Assembly: GCA_016213015.1 (NCBI GenBank)
Contig: JACRCE010000038.1
Coordinates: 1-51,887 of the forward strand
Source of the DNA: Deltaproteobacteria bacterium
Lineage (GTDB): Bacteria > Desulfobacterota > GWC2-55-46
Length of the DNA: 51,887 nt
Reading direction: 5' to 3'
Positions 41,669 through 49,264 of the stretch are shown piece after piece. Position 1 is the stretch's first letter; every line of letters starts with the position of its first letter. The position numbers were made by a program, and so were the translations under genes. A model generated the notes under the pieces. The model was not told the DNA's origin. It searched no databases and saw only the letters and a list, made by a program, of their open reading frames with translations.

Positions 41669-42590
41669 CTAAGTACTTCTCGACCAGATCGTATACCGTC
41701 CGCGGACTGATGTCGTACAGACACGGCCTCTCCTTTATGCAGACGTTTGAAAGGCACGGCAGACAGTCGTATTTTTTTTCAGGCAGGAGCTTTACCCCAT
41801 GCTTTATATAGACCTCGTTGGAGACGGTAGGCCCGAAGAACGAGATTATCTTTTTTTCAAGCGCGTGGGCTATGTGAAGCCCGAGGCTGTCGTTTGTAAC
41901 GATGAGGGCGCATGAATTTATCCATTCGATATAGTCCTCGATGGACTTCAAGCCCTGTTGCCACGATATAGAGTATTTGCCGTTGATGAGCGCTTCAAGC
42001 TCCTTCCAGTGCTCGGCGGGCCATGCCTTTATCGGCCACTTCTCGCCTACGTGGTGGTTGAAGCCTATGTCGTATTTGACGATGGACGACGGCTTGTAGC
42101 CGATTGACGGTACCTCGCCTTGCCACTGGCCGCCCACCATGCCGAAGAGTATGTCCTCCCAGTACTTTGTGTTGGCTATCTTGTCCTTCTGATTCAAACA
42201 TATCTCCAGCACATGATGAGAGCCGTCGTAGGCGTTTGTGTCGCCGGTTTCGGGATCGAACCTGAAACCGTAGCGTCTCCACCCGGTAAGCGAATCGGCA
42301 AAGGCGCACACGCCGGCCACCTTTTCAAGGTTTATTATGGTGTCGAACCGTTCGGCCTTGAGTTGCAGGACGTTGGTGAGGTCATAGGTCAGTATCCTCG
42401 ATATGTACGGGTTGCCCTTGAGGAGCGCAATCGCCTTTTCATCCACGAGCCATGTAACGTGAGCGTCCTTATACCGGCTGAGGATTACAGCGCTCCGCAG
42501 AACGTCTCCGAGGCTTGTCGTCCTGCTCACCTCGCCCACGAGCGTCTCGGAGTATCCGAGTTTTATTATAAGAACCTTTTCCTTTTGCAT
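41658..42590 (-). CDS. GT9 family glycosyltransferase (heptosyltransferase-like)
   Basis: A 310-aa protein of the ADP-heptose--LPS heptosyltransferase family. N-terminal KVLIIKLGYSETLVGEVSRTTSLGDVLRSA, a VDEKA region, then a C-terminal nucleotide-sugar domain with WPAEHWKEL, TNDSLGLHIAHALEKKIISFFGPT and a cysteine-rich end (CLPCLSNVCIKERPC). Such enzymes add heptose or related sugars to LPS core. The open frame continues to 42836, but the added 82 residues are low-complexity from the mobile element, so I used ATG 42590. The C-terminus is cut into repeat copy 6. Confidence 0.82.
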   Translation of the reverse strand: MQKEKVLIIKLGYSETLVGEVSRTTSLGDVLRSAVILSRYKDAHVTWLVDEKAIALLKGNPYISRILTYDLTNVLQLKAERFDTIINLEKVAGVCAFADSLTGWRRYGFRFDPETGDTNAYDGSHHVLEICLNQKDKIANTKYWEDILFGMVGGQWQGEVPSIGYKPSSIVKYDIGFNHHVGEKWPIKAWPAEHWKELEALINGKYSISWQQGLKSIEDYIEWINSCALIVTNDSLGLHIAHALEKKIISFFGPTVSNEVYIKHGVKLLPEKKYDCLPCLSNVCIKERPCLYDISPRTVYDLVEKYLGKL

Positions 42591-42607
42591 TGTCTGAGTG
42601 CCCCTTA

Positions 42608-42759
42608 CAGGCCGCTGAAAAAGCCCCATCTGCTTTGTTGTCTCGTCGTTTGGAACTGCGGCGTACATACAAAGTACGCCTCGTTCCTCACTCCTCGCCG
42701 CCTTGCATCTGGAGCTTTTTGAGCGGCCTTGGTGTTTTTTGCGGCTTTTCAGCAGCCTG
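42608..42759. repeat. 152-bp MITE-like element with GGCCGCTGAAAAAG ends
   Basis: CAGGCCGCTGAAAAAGCC at the left and GGCTTTTCAGCAGCCTG (inverted) at the right bound a segment without a gene. Its left part matches 16202-16280. It separates the GT9 gene from the B12/radical SAM gene. Confidence 0.82.
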
Positions 42760-42777
42760 CCAATCGCGTAGTATATG

Positions 42778-44262
42778 TTATGCCTTTTTAACGCCTTCAG
42801 TTGCAACCGCCTCTTCCGTGTGCTTGAAGCGCTCAAGCACGAAGCTCTCGTAGATGCCGCGTATCGTGTCCGGTATGGAAAACTTCATGGGATATATCCG
42901 CGTCTTTACAAGGTACGCCTTTACGACGTAATACAAGAGGAAATACGCCCGCGTGAACGGGAGCTTTATGAGGTGATTGATTATGAGGTTTCTCAGAGAC
43001 GGCTTCCACAGGCATATCGTCGAAAGGAGCGATAGGTTTACCTGCCTCAGTTTTTCCTTGTCGGTGAAGCAGTTAAGGGGCGAGGTGGACTGGTAGCTCA
43101 TGTGGAGCTTGTCGAAGTTCCCGTCGAATGAGCCTGTCTTGATGGCGTACATGGTAAGCTCGGTTTCAGGGTAGGGGAAGAATATCGGAAACTCGCCAAG
43201 CGTTACCTTACAGCGCAGATTCAAGTCAAGGGATTCGATGTCCTCTTTGAGAGAGGTGCCCGGTATGGCGAATATGGTGTTTGAAAACGTCGGGATGCCG
43301 TGAGCGGCGCACAGGTCGAATGCCGTTGTCATCGTCTCCTTCGTCATGTTGCGTTTTAACACGTCGTTTCTAACGTGGTCGTTGCCGCTCTCGATGGACA
43401 GGCTCATGGAGGCAAGCCCGGCCTTTTTGAGCTTCAACAGAATGGACTCTGTAAGCAGGTTTGCCCTCATCAGGCAGTGAAAGGGCAGTCTTATCTCTTT
43501 TGCGTATTTTTCAGAGAACTCGTTGAGCCACTCGTCGTCCTTGAAGATGAATATATCGTCGTAGAACTTTATGAACTGGGTCGGCCAGTTTTTTTTGAGG
43601 TCTTTCAACTCGGCTATTACCCTGTCAACGCTCATGCGCGCGCCGAGCGCGCCTTTGCCCTTGTAGAACAGGTTGTACTTGTGATTGAAGCAGTAGGTGC
43701 ATTTGTAGGGACACCCCCGGCTTACCATGAAGCTCCGCATGGGAAACCTGCCGAGACGGGTCGTGTCGTAGAAAAGCGCCCTGTCGAGGAAGGGCAGGTC
43801 GTCGAGAGAGGTGCGTTTTTGGCGCACCTCCGGCTGGGTGCCCTTGCGGAAGTTGTTTTTCGTTACGATATTCGGGATATTGTCAATGGAGGTTTTCTTG
43901 CTGAGGGCGTCGAGGAACTCAGGCCATGCGTCGTCGCCCTCGCCGAGGCACAGCGCGTCGAACGGATGTTTTTCGATAAGCTCAGGGAAGAAGGTCGCAT
44001 GAGGCCCGCCCATGATGGTAACGATGGAGCTATCGAACTGCTTTATGGCGTTGTTGGCCGCTATGTAATATTTGTGCTCTCCTGTCTTCGCGCTGAAGGC
44101 CGCGAGGTCGGGCTGAACCGACTTGAGCTTGTCCATCATCGTTCCGCCCGACAGCACGCACACGTCCGTGGTATGCCCCTTCTTCTTTGCAATAGCGGAC
44201 AAGAGCATTATGCCCATCGGGTCTATGTACTCGACGTCCTTTATTATAAAGAGAATCTTCAA
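42778..44262 (-). CDS. B12-binding-domain radical SAM protein
   Basis: A 494-aa protein: cobalamin-binding-type domain (~1-135, MGGPHATFFPE as GG loop), radical SAM cysteines C184-x3-C188-x2-C191 (SRGCPYKCTYCFN), a SIESGND strand and a hydrophobic/basic C-terminal ~90 residues. Architecture matches the proteins at 11707 and 16803. It follows the GT2 gene by 16 nt and belongs to the E1 alpha/beta-GT2 operon. Probably acts on a lipid or sugar intermediate; the reaction is unknown. Confidence 0.87.
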   Translation of the reverse strand: MKILFIIKDVEYIDPMGIMLLSAIAKKKGHTTDVCVLSGGTMMDKLKSVQPDLAAFSAKTGEHKYYIAANNAIKQFDSSIVTIMGGPHATFFPELIEKHPFDALCLGEGDDAWPEFLDALSKKTSIDNIPNIVTKNNFRKGTQPEVRQKRTSLDDLPFLDRALFYDTTRLGRFPMRSFMVSRGCPYKCTYCFNHKYNLFYKGKGALGARMSVDRVIAELKDLKKNWPTQFIKFYDDIFIFKDDEWLNEFSEKYAKEIRLPFHCLMRANLLTESILLKLKKAGLASMSLSIESGNDHVRNDVLKRNMTKETMTTAFDLCAAHGIPTFSNTIFAIPGTSLKEDIESLDLNLRCKVTLGEFPIFFPYPETELTMYAIKTGSFDGNFDKLHMSYQSTSPLNCFTDKEKLRQVNLSLLSTICLWKPSLRNLIINHLIKLPFTRAYFLLYYVVKAYLVKTRIYPMKFSIPDTIRGIYESFVLERFKHTEEAVATEGVKKA

Positions 44263-44278
44263 ACGGTTTCCTTTCGCG

Positions 44279-45031
44279 TTAAACGGGGATACGTTTTGCC
44301 GGGCTGGAGTAGGCGCGTCTTTCCTTTACGCGCACGTCCCAGAACAGTCCTAAGACGGCCTTGAACACGCTGACCACGTTTTTCGGCGCAAACGCCTTGC
44401 TCTTGCCGGTCTCCCTCGGTTTTATGTCAACGCCCGTCTCCATGTAGCTTGCCCCGGACTTTATGAGCCTTACGAGTATGGCGGCCATGTACGCGAAGCC
44501 CCATGTCTTTAGCGGGCATTTCTTGAGGAGCGACGATCTTATTACGCACGTGCCGTTGTAGTATCTTAGCCTCAGGCCGAAGAGCGCGTTTATTATCGCG
44601 ACGAACAGCCACGATATCGCACGTCTTGAGGCCGGTCGCACTTGCGTGTTCGCGGTATACGGTATGATGAGGTCGGCCTTTCCCGCAAGGGCGAAGACCT
44701 TTTCAATGGCCTGGGCCGGGATCTCGTTGTCCCCTGGAACCATGATGATGTACTCCTTGGACGCCAGCCTTACGCCCTCGGTGTAGTTGTAACCGAAGCC
44801 CATGTTCTTCGGGTTGTGTAGTACGGCCACGCCTTTTTCGGTCTTTTTAATCTCGTCGGCAACCACGCCGGTCTTATCCGTGCTCCCGTCGTTGAATATC
44901 AGTATCTCGTGTTCGGAGAATACGCCCGTGGTCTTGAGCGCGCTTTTGATGCTCTCGATCGTGCCTTTCAGGTTTTTTTCTTCATTCAGGCACGGCACTA
45001 TTATGGAGATGCTAAGCCTTCGCTTGCTCAT
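44279..45031 (-). CDS. GT2 family glycosyltransferase (dolichyl-phosphate-mannose-synthase-like)
   Basis: A 250-aa GT-A-fold enzyme: SIIVPCLNEEKNLKGTIESI at the N-terminus, an IFNDGST motif, KNMGFGYNYTEG, a GDNE metal-binding region and a downstream RYYNGTCVIR loop. It resembles DPM1-type transferases that load a sugar onto polyprenyl phosphate. The ATG overlaps the stop of the E1 beta gene (ATGA), so the two are translationally coupled. Confidence 0.87.
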   Translation of the reverse strand: MSKRRLSISIIVPCLNEEKNLKGTIESIKSALKTTGVFSEHEILIFNDGSTDKTGVVADEIKKTEKGVAVLHNPKNMGFGYNYTEGVRLASKEYIIMVPGDNEIPAQAIEKVFALAGKADLIIPYTANTQVRPASRRAISWLFVAIINALFGLRLRYYNGTCVIRSSLLKKCPLKTWGFAYMAAILVRLIKSGASYMETGVDIKPRETGKSKAFAPKNVVSVFKAVLGLFWDVRVKERRAYSSPAKRIPV

Positions 45032-46086
45032 CCGTTGCTTCTCTTTAGTTCAAACGTCTCTCTGACGGCCGCTGCAATCGTGTGCCTGTCCGGGTAGTAC
45101 GCCTTTTCCAGCGCAGGACTCGCAGGCGTCGGGCAGTCCGCGAAGTTTATGCGCTTTAACGGCGCTTTGAGCGCGCCATGCGCCCGTTCAACGAGCCTCG
45201 CGGCCAGCTCCGCGCCGATGCCGCAGGATGCCCAGCCGGTGTCGGCCACGATAAGCGCGCCCGTTTTTGTTACCGACTCAATAACCGCGTCGGAGTCCAA
45301 AGGTCTTATGGTCCTCAGGTCTATTACCTCGCAGTCTATGCCGTCGGCGGCCAGAAGCTCGGCCGCCTGCATCGCCTCAAAGACCATCTGAGATACCGCC
45401 GCTATGGTAACGTCCTTGCCATTGCGCCTTGTGATGGACTTTCCGATGGGCACGGTATACGGCTCGATCGGCACATGGCCCATGTGCTCGTACAACCAGC
45501 GGTGCTCTATGAACATGACGGGGTTTCCGTCATAGACGCTTGCGCGAAGAAGCCCCTTTGCGTCGTAAGGCGTTGACGGCATGACGACCTTTAACCCCGG
45601 AATATTGGCAAAGAGCGATTGAAGGCTCTGTGAATGTTGAGCCGCCGAACCCCAGCCGCGTCCTATTATGCTTCTTATGGTGAGCGGCACCGAGACCGCC
45701 CCGCCGAACATGTAGCTCCACTTTGCCGCGTGGTTGATTATCTGATCCATGGTAAGCGGCATGAAGTCTATCCGCATGTGCACGAGTATGGGCCTCATGC
45801 CGGAGGCTGCCGCGCCTATGGCTATGCCGGTAAGCGCGTTTTCCGCAAGCGGGGTGTCCATGACCCTGTCCGAGCCGAACCGTTTATGCAGGTTCAAGGT
45901 GGAGCCGAAGACGCCTCCGCCGTCGTCCACGCCCTCGCCCATGACGAATACGTTTTGATCCGATTCGAGCAGTTGGGACGCGGCCTCATGCAGGGCCTCT
46001 CTATAGGTAAGCCCCCTGAGTCCGGCCCCTGCGCCGCCGGCTTTTTCAAAGTCGGCCTTGTTGCCGTATATCTTTGTCCAAGGCAT
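45028..46086 (-). CDS. TPP-dependent dehydrogenase E1 beta subunit (PDH/acetoin-DH type)
   Basis: A 352-aa protein with the transketolase Pyr domain (LTYREALHEAASQLLESD, EGVDDGGGVFG, DTPLAENALTGIAIGAA) and transketolase C domain (ITIAAVSQMV, DLRTIRPLD, ADTGWASCGIGAE). AQHSQSLQS keeps the active-site His. It pairs with the upstream alpha subunit (3 nt apart). There is no lipoyl-E2 or E3 gene in the window, so a non-classical role (ketoacid decarboxylation feeding glycan or lipid synthesis) is plausible. Confidence 0.9.
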   Translation of the reverse strand: MPWTKIYGNKADFEKAGGAGAGLRGLTYREALHEAASQLLESDQNVFVMGEGVDDGGGVFGSTLNLHKRFGSDRVMDTPLAENALTGIAIGAAASGMRPILVHMRIDFMPLTMDQIINHAAKWSYMFGGAVSVPLTIRSIIGRGWGSAAQHSQSLQSLFANIPGLKVVMPSTPYDAKGLLRASVYDGNPVMFIEHRWLYEHMGHVPIEPYTVPIGKSITRRNGKDVTIAAVSQMVFEAMQAAELLAADGIDCEVIDLRTIRPLDSDAVIESVTKTGALIVADTGWASCGIGAELAARLVERAHGALKAPLKRINFADCPTPASPALEKAYYPDRHTIAAAVRETFELKRSNG

Positions 46087-46089
46087 GGG

Positions 46090-47100
46090 TCAGATGCCTC
46101 CATCCGGCGTGAAGTATACGTTCTTTAAGAGGTCTTCAGGCGACGGGTATTGACTCATCTTTGCAAACTCTATCGCGTCGTCGATCTCGACCTTGATGCT
46201 TGTAGTTATGTCCGCAATCCGTTCTTCATTCAACAGTCCGGTATCGAGAAGCTGTTTTTTGAAGCCCTCTATCGGACAGCGTTTTATCCATTCAAAAAGC
46301 TCGTCCTTCGGCCTCAGGCCCTTTTCATGATCGGCCTCTGGCCCGACGTGTCCCTTCCACCTGTATGTCAGGGCCTCTATGAGGCTCGGCCCTTGACCCG
46401 CGCGCGCCTTTTCCACGGCCTTTTTCGCGCTCCAGTAGACGCTCACGGCGTCGTTGCCGTCGATGCACGCGCCGTGCGAGCCGAAGACCGCGGCCGAGTC
46501 CGCGATCCTGCACGTGGAGTGCCTTGCCGTTTGAGGCGAGTTGGTGGCGTAGAGGTTGTTTTCGCATACGAACACAACCGGCAGTTTTTTGAGCGCGGCG
46601 AAGTTGAAGGACTCGTAGAACACGCCCTCTTCCGACGCGCCGTCGCCGAAGAATATTATTGTAACCCGTCCGTCCCGTTTCAGGGACGAGGCCAGAGCCG
46701 CGCCGACCCCCATCGGGATGCCGCCGCCCACTATGGCCGACGTGCCGAAAACGCCCCTTGGCAGGTCTATTATGTGCATTGACCCGCCTTTCCCGGCGCT
46801 GCATCCGGTCTTCTTGCCGTAGAATTCGGCCATCAGAGGGCGGAAGTCCGCGCCCTTGGCTATGGCGTGGCCGTGCCCGCGATGATTTGAAAAGACGTAA
46901 TCCTTTACCTCAAGATTGGCGCAAACCCCGGAGGCGATGGCCTCCTGACCTATGCAAAGATGCACGGGACACTTCATCTCCTGCTCAGGGTAGAGCGCCA
47001 CGATGCGCTCCTCGAACATGCGTATCCTCAACATGCTTGTGAGGAGCGCGATGAGGGTTTCTGTAGACAGGTCGGTATCTATCGTTGCAACGCTTGTCAT
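46090..47100 (-). CDS. TPP-dependent dehydrogenase E1 alpha subunit (PDH/acetoin-DH type)
   Basis: A 336-aa E1 alpha: MLRIRMFEERI start, HLCIGQEAIASGV, SNHRGHGHAIAKG, and the TPP/Mg2+ motif GDGASEEGVFYESFNF ending CENN. The ATG overlaps the stop of a 32-aa membrane smORF (ATGA). It forms an alpha2beta2 decarboxylase with the next gene. In the absence of E2/E3, an acyl transfer or carboligation step in an envelope pathway is an alternative to energy metabolism. Confidence 0.9.
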   Translation of the reverse strand: MTSVATIDTDLSTETLIALLTSMLRIRMFEERIVALYPEQEMKCPVHLCIGQEAIASGVCANLEVKDYVFSNHRGHGHAIAKGADFRPLMAEFYGKKTGCSAGKGGSMHIIDLPRGVFGTSAIVGGGIPMGVGAALASSLKRDGRVTIIFFGDGASEEGVFYESFNFAALKKLPVVFVCENNLYATNSPQTARHSTCRIADSAAVFGSHGACIDGNDAVSVYWSAKKAVEKARAGQGPSLIEALTYRWKGHVGPEADHEKGLRPKDELFEWIKRCPIEGFKKQLLDTGLLNEERIADITTSIKVEIDDAIEFAKMSQYPSPEDLLKNVYFTPDGGI

Positions 47101-47195
47101 TTGCTGTTAGTCCAGTCTCGCGTGAGCCAGCGCGCTATAATGTACGCGCCTGCGATTGCCAGAAAAGTCCCGGTCTCCCAATTCCAATTCCACAT
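47097..47195 (-). CDS. 32-aa tryptophan-rich single-span membrane peptide (smORF)
   Basis: MWNWNWETGTFLAIAGAY followed by IIARWLTRDWTNSK: a short Trp-rich, weakly acidic N-terminus, one hydrophobic segment (FLAIAGAYIIARWL) and a polar tail. An AAGG ribosome site lies 7 nt before the ATG, and its TGA overlaps the ATG of the E1 alpha gene, a coupling usually kept for real genes. An in-frame ATG at 47219 gives 40 aa. No known family recognised; could be a membrane tether or leader for E1. Confidence 0.5.
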   Translation of the reverse strand: MWNWNWETGTFLAIAGAYIIARWLTRDWTNSK

Positions 47196-47223
47196 GGCTC
47201 GCCCTTGTCCGTCCGCCATTGCG

Positions 47224-47706
47224 TCAGCTTTTTTTACGAAGGCGCTTTTTTATTATTTCGAGATACTCTATATCCTCGGCGTCCTTAGCCGACGGTTTTT
47301 TCTTGCACGTCTTGAGGCTTATAAGATCATCGATGCCGGGCACCCTTACGGAAAGCCCTGAAACATCTTTGAGGAGTACCGCCCGCTTGTAACATTCCTG
47401 AAAGTCAACGCTTGAGCCGGCGAGCGTCGTCATCTTTTTCACAAAAAACACGTCTATCTTCTCTTCCTCGGCGTAAAAAACGACAAGCGGTTTGACCACG
47501 GCCGTTGTATCGTCATATTCAAAACCCATCTCGTCGGCGATACGCAAAAAATCCTTTCGTTGCGTCGAATCAACCCAGAAATCAAAATCAAAGGACGCAA
47601 GCGGCGAGCCGTACAGGGTTACGGCCTGCCCGCCTATGAGCATGTATCTTATATCGGACTCTTCCAGCGTCTTGGTGAAATCCTCAAGTCTCCACGCTTC
47701 GTTCAT
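47224..47706 (-). CDS. DUF6036-type nucleotidyltransferase
   Basis: A 160-aa polymerase-beta-fold protein: LIGGQAVTLYG (G25-G26) and FDFDFWVDST (D40-x-D42) form the NT motif, followed by a KIDVFFVKKM strand. This resembles DUF6036/AbiEii-like nucleotidyltransferases used in toxin-antitoxin systems. The ATG overlaps the stop of a 54-aa basic protein (ATGA), suggesting a two-gene module. It is in the same direction as the E1 operon. Confidence 0.83.
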   Translation of the reverse strand: MNEAWRLEDFTKTLEESDIRYMLIGGQAVTLYGSPLASFDFDFWVDSTQRKDFLRIADEMGFEYDDTTAVVKPLVVFYAEEEKIDVFFVKKMTTLAGSSVDFQECYKRAVLLKDVSGLSVRVPGIDDLISLKTCKKKPSAKDAEDIEYLEIIKKRLRKKS

Positions 47707-47867
47707 TTTTTCGTTGCCTCTTTCAACGAAGGCGGCAAGGCCAACCCCCTGAGCTTCCTTGCGCGTTGCATGTTCTTTCTGGCGATTCGTATCCTTTCAA
47801 GAAGCGTAAACCTCGAAAACCATTTTACGTTTTCGACCTTTGCCTTGTCGTAGATATTCCTGCTCAT
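47703..47867 (-). CDS. 54-aa basic protein upstream of and coupled to the nucleotidyltransferase
   Basis: Starts MSRNIYDKAKVENVKWFSR and is very basic and helical: LLERIRIARKNMQRARKLRG, then LALPPSLKEATKK. Its TGA overlaps the ATG of the DUF6036-type gene. No strong Shine-Dalgarno is seen. The layout, small basic protein then nucleotidyltransferase, is that of a toxin-antitoxin or accessory module. No family recognised. Confidence 0.6.
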   Translation of the reverse strand: MSRNIYDKAKVENVKWFSRFTLLERIRIARKNMQRARKLRGLALPPSLKEATKK

Positions 47868-47903
47868 TGCTTGTCCTCGCGTGTTTCAAGCGGGGATCGT
47901 CCG

Positions 47904-48971
47904 CTATATGAAGTTGACGTGCGCTTGAGGATGCCGCAGATCCCATAGGTAACGGTTGACCTCGTCCATCCTGCAATTTACCCTGCACTCGTCGGTATTC
48001 AGTTCTTTTGCCACGAACCCCATCACCTTTTTTCTTCTCTCGCCCTTCCAGACAGCCTCATAAGACGTCTCGTTGATGTTGCCGAGGAGAAAACGCTCGT
48101 CCCCAAGGTAGGCGCTGCATGCCCATACGCCGCCACCCGCGTCGATGTACGTCCAGAATGGAAGGGCAAGGCATTTTTCGTAACGCCGCTTCTTCTCATC
48201 GAGCTTTCTCATGGCATTCGACCTGAAGATGACGTTGAATCCGCCGTCGGAAATCTTGTCCAACTCCTCTTTGAGCCCAAGGTGTTCGTTGTATTTGAAC
48301 TCCTCGTAGAGTCTCGTTATGCTTTTGAGGTGCTGGGAATAGGACTTTATGACGAGATAGTCCGCGCCGATATCCTTTGCCTTTTTGGCCAGTAAAACGG
48401 CCTCGTTAATGTTTTCAGGGAGCAAGATGAGCTGCATCCCGATGGTGGAGTTGAGCTTGTTCGCTGAACGGTACTTTACCGCGGCGCCGATGTTTGCGAC
48501 GGCCTTGTCAAAGTCCGCCTCTTTTGTCCTGTGTATCTTGGCGTAGGTCTCCTTTGTGGCCGCGTTGATGCTTACCTTTATCCATGTTATGGAAGCAAGT
48601 GTCGCTTCCATAAGGCTCTGGTTGAACAGTACGCCGTTTGAGGTTATTGCAACGTCAATGCCCGCGCTTTTTGTGTGATTTATGATGCCGGAGATGTCCT
48701 TATGCAGAAAAGGCTCTCCCTCTCCCGCGTACATGACGCTCTTCAAGCCGAGGTTGCCAAGCTCCGTGAGCCTTTCCTTCAACAGCACGGCGTCAAGCGA
48801 GCGCGGTTTGTACTCCATGTAGTCGAGGCCGCAGTATGTGCACCTGTGGTTGCAGGCGCCTATGGGGGATATCTCCGCGTATATCGGGTATATGTCAACC
48901 TTGTTTTGCCAGTCGCTTACGCGCCCGGGGTGATAAATCAGCTTGTGGCTGTCAATCCTGAACTCATCCAT
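47904..48971 (-). CDS. Radical SAM / SPASM-type protein
   Basis: A 355-aa protein from the ATG at 48971: FRIDSHKLIYHPGRV, then CNHRCTYC (C40, C44, C47), AGEGEP as the GGE-like motif, an ITSNG strand, and a C-terminal segment ALPFWTYIDAGGGVWACSAY with CRVNC, resembling the SPASM cluster site. The open frame begins with TTG at 49037, but the conserved part begins at FRIDSHKL, so I used the ATG. GGAGG lies 16 nt upstream, so the start is uncertain. Related proteins act in lipid or sugar pathways. Confidence 0.83.
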   Translation of the reverse strand: MDEFRIDSHKLIYHPGRVSDWQNKVDIYPIYAEISPIGACNHRCTYCGLDYMEYKPRSLDAVLLKERLTELGNLGLKSVMYAGEGEPFLHKDISGIINHTKSAGIDVAITSNGVLFNQSLMEATLASITWIKVSINAATKETYAKIHRTKEADFDKAVANIGAAVKYRSANKLNSTIGMQLILLPENINEAVLLAKKAKDIGADYLVIKSYSQHLKSITRLYEEFKYNEHLGLKEELDKISDGGFNVIFRSNAMRKLDEKKRRYEKCLALPFWTYIDAGGGVWACSAYLGDERFLLGNINETSYEAVWKGERRKKVMGFVAKELNTDECRVNCRMDEVNRYLWDLRHPQAHVNFI

Positions 48972-49090
48972 GCAGTTGTCTGTCACGCCTCCGATCTTTA
49001 GCCTTTTAAGTTTATCATAGGGTGGAAAAAATAACAATAAAATATGCGCGTAATCGGTGTTTTTCGGATTTTATTTTGTGCTATACTTAA

Positions 49091-49230
49091 GGAAGCGCTG
49101 ATTAATTTTCTTTTCTGTCATTGCGAGCCGCGCTTTTGCCCAGCGGCATCCTCTAAGTTGTTGATTTCCTTGAAGACGGGATTCTACGCTGCGCGAGAAT
49201 GACGGCTTAGACGAATTAATCAGAGGTTCC
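49091..49230. repeat. Dispersed ~140-bp repeat, copy 7 (hybrid-arm subtype)
   Basis: GGAAGCGCTGATTAATT...GAATTAATCAGAGGTTCC; left arm TGCGAGCCGCGCTTTTGCCCAG (diverged), right arm TTCTACGCTGCGCGAGAATGAC. Confidence 0.9.
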
Positions 49231-49264
49231 TTAATAATTCGACAAAAGAGAGGCGGTCTTTTTT

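Noticed and set aside
42591-42836. N-terminal extension of the GT9 protein
   Set aside because: It overlaps the 152-bp repeat element and the 3' end of the preceding gene, has low-complexity basic sequence, and a normal GT9 start lies at 42590.
43375-44364. 329-aa open frame on the + strand
   Set aside because: Lies opposite the B12/radical SAM and GT2 genes, which have clear motifs; no motif of its own.
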